64,000 bases of DNA, from the NCBI GenBank assembly GCA_949358305.1, contig OX442318.1, positions 14,800,517-14,864,516 of the forward strand, given 5' to 3'. The translations under genes and the position numbers were made by a program. This document shows, piece after piece, positions 46,305 through 57,516 of the stretch (positions within the stretch are counted from its first letter, which is position 1; every line of letters begins with the position of its first letter). The notes beneath the pieces were generated by a model. That model was not told the DNA's origin and ran no database searches. It worked only from the letters and a program-made list of their open reading frames with translations. Source of the DNA: Strigamia acuminata. Lineage: Eukaryota > Arthropoda > Chilopoda > Geophilomorpha > Linotaeniidae.

Positions 46305-46341
46305 TACGGAACAAAGTATATAAATAATACGGGGGGCCGAT

Positions 46342-46649
46342 TGTTAAGATATTGTGTACACTAATGACCATTTATGCACATGTAACTATATCTATGTATC
46401 GTATTATTTAATCGCACGGTGTATGTGTGTATATTAAGCAAACGCAAGCGTTTGCACTCTTTGTTTACATACAGTGTCTGTATGCTGCCAACAGGTGGCT
46501 CCTGTCATATTAGGTCACATGACCATTGAATAAAATCACTTGATGTTTGATTCTCACCTGTGATGATGTGTGCTTTTATCACCTGCTATGTTTTTCCACA
46601 CCACTGCATATACTAGCTGTTTATATGGATTCACAGCAACATTATAACA
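46342..46649 (+). repeat. 3' LTR of the copia element
   Basis: 308 bp and identical by eye to the 5' LTR. It begins six bases after the GGGGGG purine tract (ACGGGGGGCCGAT). Confidence 0.95.
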
Positions 46650-46654
46650 GAAAG

Positions 46655-47044
46655 GATTAGTTTTCCCTTGTTGTTCGCGGATCCAAAAATACGTAATTGA
46701 AGAGTCAGTCCAATAATGCATCTTCTGAACTTCCAAAACTTGCAATTTCTCCGCGATGCGAGATGACAAAAGGGCGCTCATGAGCTCCAGTTTCGGCAAT
46801 GTGAGCGGCTTTAATGGTGCAACGCGAGACTTGGACATGCACAATGATACGTCTACAGTTCCTTTGGTTTCAGTGCGCACGTAGACTACGACGCCGTACG
46901 CTTTTGGACTCGCGTCGCAAAAAAAATGAAGCTCTTGCTGTGAGTCGTCGCTTAAGTTGGAGCTGTACGGTCGCTTGACTGAAATTCGGCGCAATGTTGT
47001 AACTTGTTTGATCCACTCACACCATCGCTTGGCAATGTCGGGGG
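46655..47044 (-). pseudogene. pol: BEL/Pao RNase H fragment, upper half
   Basis: The frame opens at the LTR junction and runs SPDIAKRWCEWI onward. It holds HFFCDASPKAYG with the first RNase H Asp, LTLPKLELMSALL with the catalytic Glu, and YWTDSSITYFWI with the next Asp. Reading stops making sense at 46654, where the copia element and its GAAAG duplication begin. The other half is at 39015-40771. Its closeness to the LTR shows that all upstream gag, protease and RT code has been deleted. Confidence 0.9.
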
Positions 47045-47431
47045 ACAAATCCTACTACGATTGTAGCACACACAAATAAACAGTCCAATTGTTTAAACTT
47101 AACAAACTAATTTAATCGTTGAAAATTGAGCAGTGCAAAAACGTGTAGTGACACACGTTGATACATGAACAAAGATGAGAGTAAGGTCATAAAACAAACG
47201 GGGACACATCTGGTCAGCAAGGACTGACCAACAACAATTTAGATACTTGAGGGCACTCTTGGTGACCTCGAAACAAACATGTTATGAACTTCAAAACATA
47301 GCAATTAATTCCATCTAACTAAATACTTATAAAATCAAACAACACTTTTTTTTCTAAATCTAAACATAATCAAAACAAACACTTTTGACCAAATCATTAA
47401 AATAAAATATTAAATCAATTAGGATTTTACA
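47045..47431 (-). repeat. 5' LTR of the second BEL/Pao element
   Basis: 387 bp, identical by eye to 38604-38990. On its inner side it joins RNase H code directly, so the primer-binding site is gone and the end of U5 may be clipped by a few bases. Confidence 0.85.
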
Positions 47432-49636
47432 AACCTCCTTTTTTTTTCCTCACGCTAGAATCCATTCTTCTTTTATCTGGCTCTTCTCAATAGTGTCACA
47501 TCAAATGTCTTACACTTTGATTTTACATTTAGCTATAGGACCTCAGCACAAGAGAAATCTGAGTCGACAAAAATAAATCATAATTTAGTGCATCTCAAAC
47601 AGAATATTAAAGAAAAATAATTTCCTTCTTAGATAAACTAAATTGTATGAATGTTGCGTTTCAGTTTTTCATCACACGTTCAAATCCAATTGCACGTTAG
47701 GATTGCCTCTTAGAATTAATAATGATAATATCCGGTTAGCTTTTTCTTGTTTCCATTTAAAATTGCAGATTACAACAAAAAAGATTATAGTTAAAATAGC
47801 ACTACGGTCTACGGACTGTGAGAAGGGCTACATTTCTGTATTCACATTTCACATTCACAGAATGAATGGTAATTGTAGTCAAGCAGATACAGATTGTGGT
47901 GGCACGCAGCTAGTTGTGAACCAGGCCAAATCAATAGAATTAGAACATTTAACATTGCTGTTGCAAACAGAGTAACAGAAGGTGAACTTCTTATTCCAGT
48001 TTCAAAAGTGGTTGAACCTGTTGACTCTGTTGATACCATTCCTGTCTCAAATTGCACTCCTCAAGATAGACAAGTTAGGAGAAAGAACATAATGGACAGA
48101 GGTGTCCTACAGATTGAAAAAGAAAAAGAAAAAGTGACAAATTCTGGTTTGCAAATGAGAGGAAACATTTCAGTCACATTTTGAATGCGCTCGCGTGCGC
48201 GTTCCTAACATTGGTATGGTATTTTATTTTAATCAACCTAATAAAATAAAGTAATTTACTCGTAAATGTTTAAATAGAGTAAACTTTTATGAAAGAAATA
48301 GCAAGAAAGTAATTTCAAACTCCTTTTGAATGCTGTTTTTTGTTTTTTTTTGTGTTTCCTTTCTGCAAAAAAAATGTTTCCTTACACGACTTTTTACATT
48401 TCAGATAAGCACCTCAGAAAGTGTTATTTCCGACCACTCAATCTATTGGTGCTGGGCAAAAACCAAGACACGGACAGGACATACAGCTTCAAAACTACTC
48501 CCGCGGCAGTTCTGTTTTTACCGAGTTTGAATTTGAACATGGTTCATGGTTTATGGCTATTTGGACATCCAATCTGCGCAGTAGAAATAAACAGCAAAAA
48601 CGAAATTATTTAATGCTTATTAAATTTTAAAAATAAAAAGTGAAACCAATTTAGATACCATACCTACTATTTTCAAAGGGTCTGAAACAATTGCACGATT
48701 TCGTGCACTGGAAAAAGAACGTGTGAGAAATGGCGCTTGGATTCCGTGCTCAAACAAAAACTGTGCGAGCCAATAGTCAATACCCGATGCGACAAGTGCC
48801 ACTTTAGAATTACATTTTGCGCACTTAAAAATGTGAGTACTATGCTTTAAATATGACGAGTGTGTTAGAAATGTTAGTCGTACAATTAACATTTCAGGAA
48901 ATATCCGGAACCTCTACAAGTATTGCATAAGAATATAACAATAACATCCTTTCATTTGTAACGTCCAATCGTAAATCTGAACTCGCAGTCACTATTTGCA
49001 ACGTAATAAACCCCACGAAACCATTACCGGATTCTTTCCTTCTGCTTTTATGTACTCTCTTCTCTTCTCTTCTCTTTTATTTCCTTACAATCCCACAATA
49101 CATCAGCAATTCACCATTACCTCAAAGTCTAATCATATCATTGCAAGTAAAAGTCCTTTAGATCCCAACTTTAAATGAATCTAAACACGTCGGAAGTAGA
49201 AAAAGAGAAGAAAATAAACATGCTAAACTACAAGAAATTTCTATTGATGCGCACGCAATTCATATTTCATCTTATCCAATAATGACGTTTGACGTAAAAC
49301 ATAAGTCAAAAGAACAAAAAGAAAGAAGGAAGGAAACAAAAGAAAAGACACCGTGCCAAAATAGAATGTGTTCTATATAAATCTCGCCCGTCACGCTGTT
49401 TTAGTAATGAATAATGCAACATTGATTTGATTCCACAATGCATAATGAAAACAGTTCGCTGCTAAGAGAATGGGGCGCCCTCTATTTCATCTAGGTGACA
49501 ATTACATGCGAATACTCAGTACATTGACCTTTGCTATTAAGAAAACGCTGCGCCGAAATCTAATCAATAACACCGCCTGTCAAATGGAGCACTACCAACT
49601 AGGTGTTGATAATTTTTCAAGAAAAGAATTAATAAA

Positions 49637-49692
49637 ATAAAACGAAACGAAACGAAACGAAACGAAACGAAACGAAACGAAACGAAACGAAA
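49637..49692. repeat. (AAACG)n microsatellite
   Basis: Eleven nearly perfect copies of a five-base unit, followed by a short A-rich tail. Confidence 0.9.
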
Positions 49693-50499
49693 AAACAAAA
49701 AAACATGAGAAATGAGCAAAAAATAATATGGCAAGCACAAGCACCAGCACCAGCACCAGTTGCAATGCGTGTTTGTGTAGAGAAATGTTTCATCCTGTTT
49801 CCCATAATTGGGATGAATCAACGTCTTCATACACACCTGGCATGAATGAAAGATAAACCAGTCACAAGTCCAGTCATCTGCACGCTAATTCTCTCGAGGC
49901 TTATTTCCTGGCCAAAACCCACGAGAAAAAGTAGATCGACTAGAGTCGATTCGTCGAATCAAACATATCTCAGTTCACAGCTGATTTCAGGATCAAGCAA
50001 CTCCTTGACCACAGCTGATCTTTGAAATTACAAGGAGATGGGTGTACTGAGTCAAGTTTTTTCCATGTTTCTAACAAGTGTCACGTCAAGGTTTCGCACC
50101 AGTGTGTGCAATTCGTGTGGTCGAGTCGAGACGTTGGTCCTTAAATGTCACTCAAACTCTGTTTTATGAATTTGATAGAGCTTTCTGTGGATAGATTTGC
50201 ATTTTCTTTTTTGAAAATAAAAAAAAATACAATGACTCTAAAAATTTTTTTCCAAATATATTTTGCCAAAACATTCTCGACACATTACATCAACTTTAAA
50301 TCTGAACTTTGAGAAATTCGAGAGTGAGAAAGGAGAAAAATAGCAAATATACTCACTCTCCTTTTATTTTATTTGAAAACAATAAAAATGTGTAGGCATC
50401 GTAGTAAGAAGGGCGAAAAAGAAGCGAAACGAGATTTCGAAAATCTCAACACTTTAAGTTAAGGTTGCCCGCGCTGGGGCGCCTCGCCCGCAGCACGTG

Positions 50500-50501
<2 letters not shown>

Positions 50502-50533
<32 letters not shown>
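50502..50533. repeat. (CT)n microsatellite
   Basis: Sixteen uninterrupted CT units within a locally GC-rich stretch. Confidence 0.9.
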
Positions 50534-50536
<3 letters not shown>

Positions 50537-53500
50537 AAAGGAGGCTTGCAGGTGAAATGAGCGCCACCAACACGGACACGTTTTGAGAGGCAAACGACCC
50601 GTTAGTCGCGTGGCCAGGTGGGCGCCCTCATGCGTGGGCGACATGACACACAAACTACATTTGAGTTGTCTTTACCAGTGTGATGAGCCGTGCTTTACCC
50701 GCTCAACGCAACGCGTGCCGTAAACACACTTTTATTCTCTCTACAACTCTTCACTCCTCACCTCTCTTCTCTTCTCTTCTCTTCTCCTCGTCCTCGACTC
50801 TTCATAACCTCCAACGCACACGCGCGTGCTCACTACCACAGACGCGCCTATCAATTTAATTTCCGAATGCCCGTTTCTCACATCCGGACGCGTTCCACGT
50901 TCCTGTTGCAAACCTCCTTCTCCCATCTCTCACTTCCATCTGCATCCCTCCCATCATACACCTCAAAAGATACCGAAAACAAGTAATTTTTTTGCACACT
51001 GCTCGCAAAAACGTCATGTACGTACACTTTTTTCTTGCTCACTGCTCATTTTCCACAAATACCAAATGTAACCTTATGTTGTGGAAATAAAACGTTCAAA
51101 TACAAATTGTTTGTATTGTAATGAATTACTGCTTAAGTGCTGGAAAAACGAGTTTTAGATGGTTAGGTCGACATGCCAGCAGGTCGACGAGCAATAAGGC
51201 AACAAGCATGTCTGACAAGTAGAAACAAGTTGAAAAAGAGCCCAAACAAAAATAATGATTGCGCTCTGCTCTGCTGTACTTGTACTTCGAAGAGAAGGGC
51301 TCAATCATTTCCCAACTCACATTATTGGCTGGCAAAACGGATGAACGGGTAAGGTACGAATGTGCACCTTTTCAAAATTGGTTTTTATCACAGTCTTGCT
51401 TGTTATCGTACTGCATAATTAAATATTGCGAGTAAAATGTTAGTATGTCTTTCACTAATCTAGCATTTATGGTTGGCCCTTACCACTCTGCTCTAACTCT
51501 TTAATCGATTTTTTCTGAAGCCCCGCTAACGTAATCCAAACGAGAATAATAAAAATCGAAGAAATGGTTTCTCGACAAGATGCTGGCAGCCAATTGCGCA
51601 AAACTCGAAGACGCGGCTCCGATCATTTTCCTATCTGCACTTCTTCCCCTCCAAGAGCACAAATTGGTGCAATTACAAACACGAAGATGGTTGCTTCCAC
51701 TGTTGCCATTGGTTACTGCAAAGTGCGCTCACGTCAGCCGGTTCGCCGAGTAAAAATAAGGAAAGATGGATATGGATAGGAGGTCACAAAAAACACATGA
51801 TTTCCTCATCCAAGACAGAAAGAATCACACAATGCCACTTATCACCTGCACTTTTCATTCCGCCTCCCCATCAATTTTCCTGATCAAGTTAATCTTGACA
51901 CACAAAAAGAAAAAGAAAAAAGAATCTTGTATACGAACAACAATTTACCTTGAAGAAAACACCTTTAACGGAAATATGGTAACAGCTGGCACGAAAAGGA
52001 AAATTAATTTCTTAAAGATTAAAAACTCAATAAAGAAATACCAGTAAGAGCAAAATTTGCCACAATTCAGTCAAATAACTTATTCTTTTAACCAGATTTC
52101 ATCATCAATTCTAATCATCCCCGCAGGAAACCTCCAAATCCAAACTCTCTCGCTTTTTCCTTTTTCCTTTCCAGAAGAAGGAAAAGAAAAAAAGAAGAAA
52201 AAAATTACCTCAATGAAATAGCTGCTGTACTAATTTCCCAAAATGACCACATCATGTTTGTATATCCCAAGGCCTTTTCTCTAACTTTAGTGCCTACTAA
52301 CAAGAGTGTAAAACGCAATCAAGGATGTTTTCCACACACACAATTCCCAGACGTTTTTTTCTAATCTTTTTCACTTCTCATTAGGCGACAAGCCAAGGAA
52401 ACACTAACCAAAACACAAATAAATGAAATTAATCAATCTACTGTATTTATTTAGTAAAAATCCCTACAAACAAGAGAAGCATTTCATTTCAAGTTTTACT
52501 TCAAGTCTTTTCTAATTTATGCACCAGCAGCAGCAGCACACATCAAATCCCTTTGATAAATACATAAAACGAAATCCCCTGATCTCATATAGTTATAGAA
52601 ATAAAAAGAAGCATGATACTAAAGCCTAATACCAACAGACATGAAATCAAACCCAGGCTGGACCGACAAGGCCAACACATTTAACAAAGTTTCATACATC
52701 CGAGAGCTTACATGCATGTTGCCGACATCCCTAAGGCCTAGTTGAAATGTAAAACACCTGCGCTACGAAAGAACGAAAAAAAGAAGAAACCAAACATCCA
52801 CTAAATGAGAATGATGGCGCGCAAGCTTAAGATCTAACTTTTACATGCTCGTCCATTCCATTTCGATACTATACACAGCCAAAGGCTCAACCCTTGACAT
52901 AAAAATGCATAATTTCAGCTCGAGGCTACACACCATTCTGAAAAGTATCAATGAATTAAAATCAAGTTTAATGCGAGGAAAAAATCCATTTCAAGTTGGC
53001 AACGAGAAAAGAAAAACAATTTCTTTCAAGCCCTCGGCTCATTACATTATTTATTTTATTCTATTTCATTATTTTACTTGAGATGAATTCGATAAGTTTT
53101 CTAAGATCCAATAGCAATAAACAAAAGTGCAACAGAACAGACATCACTCACAGTCGAACGAAATCATTTGTTTTCCATAGATTTGTGTGATGTATGTAAA
53201 GACACGAGTGAGACACTGAGAATGAGCCTCTTCGATCGCGTGCGTTGGCGGGGTTTGGTCAGCGTGGGACATTCACTCGCCTTCGCCTTCACCGTCCTGT
53301 CACACCATTCATTGTTTACCTTCAAACATACTCGAGTCGAGAGAAAGCTTTCCTCGCACTCATTTCAAAACACCACTCCAAACAATCCCTTTGTCAACAC
53401 GGTAGGATATTCAAATTTCAGAAAGAAAGGAAAAAAGAAAAAAAGAAAAAAATTCCTGCCTACCCACTTCCATATAAAGAAAAATAAAAAAAATAGAAAT

Positions 53501-53742
53501 AAAAAACGTTTCGTCCGAGTTTAGACTTCTTCAATGATAAATAAATCACCTGACCACACGTGCATCCATTCCCACGCGCCATTTAAAAACCATGCTCTAA
53601 CCCTTAAAACACGATTTGATAAACATTAAGCAGTAGCACGCACAATATTTTTATATTGTTTTGTAATTTGACAAGAGTTGTATCGAGAAGAGAGCGTACG
53701 CGTACGCGTTGGCCCTTGGCCCCTCGCAGCGCAAGCAGGCGA

Positions 53743-53784
53743 GCGAGTCGAGTCGAGTCGAGTCGAGTCGAGTCGAGTCGAGTC
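53743..53784. repeat. (GAGTC)n microsatellite
   Basis: About eight copies of a five-base unit. It lies in the predicted first intron, 100 bp downstream of the predicted splice donor at 53883. Confidence 0.9.
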
Positions 53785-53882
53785 AAGGCGAGCGAGTGCA
53801 GCTTGCCAGTTGCTCCACTTGCCGCGCTTTCTCCCCCACCACTCGATAGTCATTTCAAACACAATCAAACGCTTCCACTTAC

Positions 53883-53943
53883 CTTGGCCGTAAAGAAGAG
53901 CAAGCACAATAATCCTCGAAACACTTGACAGAATTCTATCCAT
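53883..53943 (-). CDS. Predicted first coding exon with signal peptide (partial host gene)
   Basis: On the minus strand an ATG with A at -3 and G at +4 opens a 20-codon frame, MDRILSSVSRIIVLALLYGQ, that ends in a consensus donor CAAG|GTAAGTGG in phase 1. A short charged start followed by IIVLALLY is a typical secretory signal peptide, so the product is probably secreted or a membrane protein. The upstream sequence is GC-rich with an initiator, as expected of a promoter. The protein family cannot be told from this exon. The next exon is not recognised to the left, so the first intron would be long. The alternative is a chance frame, but the agreement of start context, hydrophobic core and donor makes that less likely. 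Confidence 0.55.
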
Positions 53944-54300
53944 GCTGGAAGCTCATGAAAACCCCCAAAAGCTGTTTAAGTCCGCTGCAGCCTCGACGTT
54001 CTCTCTCCGCTTCCCCACTTGGGCTCTGGGTCTGCGAACTGAGCTCGGCTGCGAAGGCCGCCAAACACAATCGATCAATTCCAACGCCAGAGGCCGCTAG
54101 TTGTGCGTGCGCTTCACGAGAGCGGGCCTAAAGTTGGATCGAGATCGAGCGAGATCGAGCTCGGCAGTGTTTCCTTCGGTCGCGGTCGCACCAGGCACCA
54201 GCTGTTTATTAATACAACCTGCACTGTACAAACGTCTTTTTCTCTTCAGTGGGGAGGACGCAAGCTGGCAGCACACATTTCCTCGTCGCGTGTACTAAAG
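53944..54300 (-). promoter_or_regulatory. Putative promoter and 5' UTR of the minus-strand gene
   Basis: This interval is clearly richer in G and C than its surroundings. On the minus strand GAGCTCAGTTCGC contains TCAGTT, the arthropod initiator consensus. Its A, at 54040, would give a 5' UTR of 97 nt before the ATG at 53943. Further upstream are clustered GATCGAG motifs and CGCGACCG. No TATA box is placed correctly. The start site is an inference. Confidence 0.45.
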
Positions 54301-54848
54301 TAAGAGAAAGGAAAGTCAAAGGGAAAGAAAGGGGCGCCAGTTGTTGATGTGGTTCCGATGAGAACGAGCGAGGCGGCTGGGGAGAGTGCACAAAAAAAAT
54401 TAATAAATTAAATAAAATTAATTTAAAATTAATTTAAAATTAATTTAAAATTTGTAGAATATTGAAGTAACTAAAAAGTCTATAGGGATTCGGGTTTTTA
54501 AAACGACTACTTCCTGTGACCACCAGATAGGTTTTGGTTTCAAATTCTCTCTCCCCTCTCACGAGCTTCATTTAAACAAAAAATAAAAATATAAAAATAA
54601 AAAAAAAATATTTTTTTTTAAAAAATGGTTTTGCAACATCTTTCCGAAAAAGCTGAAGCCAAACAACATTTGATTATCTTTCGATCACGTTGATCTTGAA
54701 CTTGACCCTTCTTTTCCGAGTCAACCTTGGAGTCAACTGGACTAGGTATGTGAAAGCTCTCGCCCTCTGTCGAGAAGGTGGGACACTGGATTAATTTTAA
54801 AAAATGCACCGTGCTGTTATTCCATTCCCCCTTCAACCCAATCGGCAC

Positions 54849-54906
54849 TTCCTTCCCTTTTCCCTTCCCTTCCCTTCCCTTTTCCCTTCCCTTCCCTTCC
54901 CTTCTC
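54849..54906. repeat. (CCCTT)n microsatellite
   Basis: About eleven copies of a five-base unit with TTTCCC variants. Confidence 0.9.
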
Positions 54907-55382
54907 TTGTGACCAACTGGCCTCAACTCGGGCGCTGGGATTTCTAACAAGTTTCTTCACTTTAGCTTGTTAGCAAACCCAATTGTCAACTTTGTTCACA
55001 AATCACAATCCAATCAGACTCCAAACGTAATTGCCAATCTCATGAACTTAAAAATGACGATAAAATTGTTGATTTAAATTTGAAATAAAAATTACTCCGT
55101 AATATACACTATTTCAATAATCAATAATTACGGTGTCTATCTGTACTCGGCTGTTCAACTGTTCGGCGTGTTTCAAATTTCACGCTCTCTTTCTCTCTCG
55201 GATAGTTATTCCTTATTTTAATGCAAACATTTATAAGCTTAACCCTAAGTCCACACGAACAGGAAGTTATAAAAAATTAGGAAATAAAAATGAGCTTTAA
55301 TAGATAGTAATTAAGTGTAAAGGTGGGTGAATTGACTTGACGGATGAGAAATGAGAAGAAGCACCTGGACATTTTTCAGACG

Positions 55383-55443
55383 GCAGAGAAGAGAAGAGAA
55401 GAGAAGAGAAGAGAGAGAGAGAGAGAGGGAGAGAGGGAGAGAG
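55383..55443. repeat. (GAAGA)n followed by (GA)n
   Basis: Five GAAGA units run into about fifteen GA units with GGGA interruptions. Confidence 0.9.
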
Positions 55444-56132
55444 GCGGATTAGTTTGAAAGCTTCAAGCTACAACTGTGCTAGTAGTTTACCTACTTATCG
55501 CAATAAAGCCATGCAATAATAATATTCACAAAGGCCAGCAAGCGAGACCTGCAGGCAGGCGATGCATGGTGTACTTAGTTGTTAACGACGCACCGCTAAT
55601 TGTGAATAATTCATTCGTCATTTACAAACGGAAATACAACCCCAACTAAACCGACTTAGCAAACCAAAAGAAAAAAAAGAAAAAATATGAAAATATTAAC
55701 GCGCATGTTGCAGCTGCCCTCTGGTGACGAAATCAACAACTCGCACTCGCATTTCTGAAATGAATATTTTATTTTGTATTTTTCTAATGCCTGTACATCT
55801 TGGCTCGAATTGAAATGAAAATGAAATATGCATGAGACAAAAATTTCATTCAATTTGCTTCTCAAATAAATATCGTGTGACAAAAGCACATCATCTGTGA
55901 CCAAGAGATAATTATTCATTTCACATGCCAAACATAATCGCAGATAAATGTAAACACTATTCTATTCATTACTAGACTATTGCTGAATTTTTATAGCAAT
56001 CATAAAAGTAAAAAATGTGCCGCATGTTTTTATGACCGTACAGTGACGATTGAGCTCTACTCTCTCTTTTCGTTTTTTTCTTTTCTTTTTCTCTCTTCTT
56101 TTCTTTTTTGTTGGTGCAGCTCCAACACTTAC

Positions 56133-56347
56133 CATTCTTAGTTTTACTCACCCGTCAACATCCAATATAAGATCTTACTCTGTCTAGATGGCGTGAGATT
56201 CCCAAAGAGCACATGCTCCAACTCACACCAAGTCAAGGATATAAAACAACTTTCTACACTGTAAAAGCCAAAGAGAGAAGAACCCAAACTGAGATGTACA
56301 CAAACACATAAGCACCAAGTAGGGCACGAAAAAGCAAGTAGCAGAGT
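56133..56347 (-). other. Possible minus-strand 5' exon
   Basis: On the minus strand GCTATAAAAGTG (TATA box at 56389-56382) precedes TCACTC at 56349-56344, a near match to the arthropod initiator. About 200 nt later come two consensus donors, GACGG|GTGAGT (exon end 56152) and GAATG|GTAAGTG (exon end 56133). The TATA-to-initiator distance of about 42 nt is longer than usual. It could be an alternative upstream first exon of the gene whose signal-peptide exon is at 53.9 kb. Confidence 0.3.
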
Positions 56348-57516
56348 GACCAGGTGCGCTAACTCCGTGATGGAACCAACACTTTTATAGCAATGGAATT
56401 GGAAAATAAAAATCTCATTTGACATCTATTCCTCCACAGTTTGCACAACTATCGTTTTCTATTTGTTTTCCTGTCTAACTTTTGTATTAATTGCTTTTCG
56501 GATTGCAGACAAAGGTAAATGCGAAAATACTTTTTCATGAAAATGTGGACAAGCTTGGGACCGGTTTTCGGTCACAATTTCACCATTTCGAAATGGCCCA
56601 ACGTCCAACTCCACCGTGCCAGGACAGGAAGAGTATCTGCTTGCACAAGTCGTTTGTAGAGACCAGTGAGAAGAGTCCAAGCAGAATGGTGCAACAGCCT
56701 TTTATAGTGGGCAACAACTGGTTACGGTTACGGGCAGCAGCGTTATCTATCTTACCACCCTAATTATCAGACCCTCTTGAATCTTGATCAAGTTCACGGT
56801 GTTGCAAGCTTGAGATCTGGATGGTGATTTCGTTGTAAGTCGCGTGCTGTAAAGAAAATCACTCTGATATATTCTATCATGTGTATAATTCCATTTTAAT
56901 AATAGATTGTTTAGCATTTACAGTATTACCGAAATTATTTTGCATTTTGGTGAAGAAGCCAAAGAACCCCAGCTATTCATGGTAGAATTCGATGTGTTCT
57001 TCTAAATGGGGATCGACATCACCCACAAGTGTTGCTTCCACGGATCGGGGGTGAATTGGCGAAGTGACAAGCGTATGTTCCGTTAGTTCAGTACAGCCAG
57101 TACTGTAAAAACAAAAACCCTAGCGGATCCCAGTGCTTCTGGAGGAAGGTTGCTTGTTAAGTCTCGGAACGAACCAGGGGAATTGTCTAGCGAACGTTGT
57201 GAAGCTAACAGTGGGTGCTTAACAGCATTAATACCCTCACGACTACTGCCATAATTTTACCTCGCCTGTCTCCATTGGAAGTGGATGGATGGATGGTGGA
57301 TCTTCCTTCTACTGTAAAAACGAGCTAGGTCGGATTTCTAGAATGCGGCTGTAAATATTGAGTCTCAGACGATGGGACAGCGGGAAACAGCTCGGCAAAC
57401 TATCGAGTCCTAACTGTTTGTGTGTGTGTGATTGTTTGTTTCAACTTCCGGCTTTGCTAGTGCCATCTGTATGCAGCACACAAAAGCCTTTAACCAAAAA
57501 CGAAGTTTTTTATATA

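Larger units (their letters stand above)
40772..46649 (+). mobile_element. Ty1/copia LTR retrotransposon, apparently intact
   Basis: The element is 5878 bp with 308-bp LTRs that are identical by eye (TGTTAAG at the start, ATAACA at the end). A 5-bp target duplication GAAAG lies at 40767-40771 and 46650-46654. It has a half-tRNA-type primer-binding site, a GGGGGG polypurine tract at 46331-46336 next to the 3' LTR, and a full gag-pol frame. It is inserted in the opposite orientation inside the RNase H code of a BEL/Pao element, whose frame resumes in register after the target duplication. Identical LTRs indicate a very recent insertion. Confidence 0.97.
38604..47431 (-). mobile_element. Second BEL/Pao element, deleted, split by a copia element
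   Basis: Two 387-bp direct repeats, identical by eye, flank a pol fragment on the minus strand. Between the 5' LTR (47045-47431) and the RNase H coding region nothing remains of the leader, primer-binding site, gag, protease or RT. The LTR abuts RNase H directly. A complete copia element (40772-46649) then interrupts RNase H. The remaining BEL sequence is about 2.95 kb. The family differs clearly from the BEL element at 11.5-18.9 kb in protein and LTR sequence. I found no matching target duplication at the outer edges (GCGAT or AAAAC on the left, AACCT on the right). Confidence 0.85.
47432..53742. other. Mostly non-coding sequence with simple repeats
   Basis: No gene is supported. The part at 47.9-48.9 kb is open in changing frames and may hold eroded coding sequence. 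Simple repeats lie at 49637-49692, 49738-49758, 50502-50533 and 50761-50788. Confidence 0.45.
54041..57516. other. Mostly non-coding sequence upstream of the predicted promoter
   Basis: Contains the GC-rich promoter region at its left edge, AATTAATTTA repeats at 54403-54452, (CCCTT)n at 54849-54906, GA-rich repeats at 55383-55443 and a possible minus-strand 5' exon at 56133-56347. The plus-strand frame 56491-56763 shows no family motif. Confidence 0.45.

Noticed and set aside
48326-48613. ISDHS motif recalling a LINE endonuclease
   Set aside because: The similarity is limited to a few residues around SVISDHSIYWC in one of three overlapping frames. There is no supporting motif upstream or downstream.
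50459-50653. Minus-strand frame with ER repeats
   Set aside because: The central part is translated (CT)n microsatellite and the rest is unlike known proteins.
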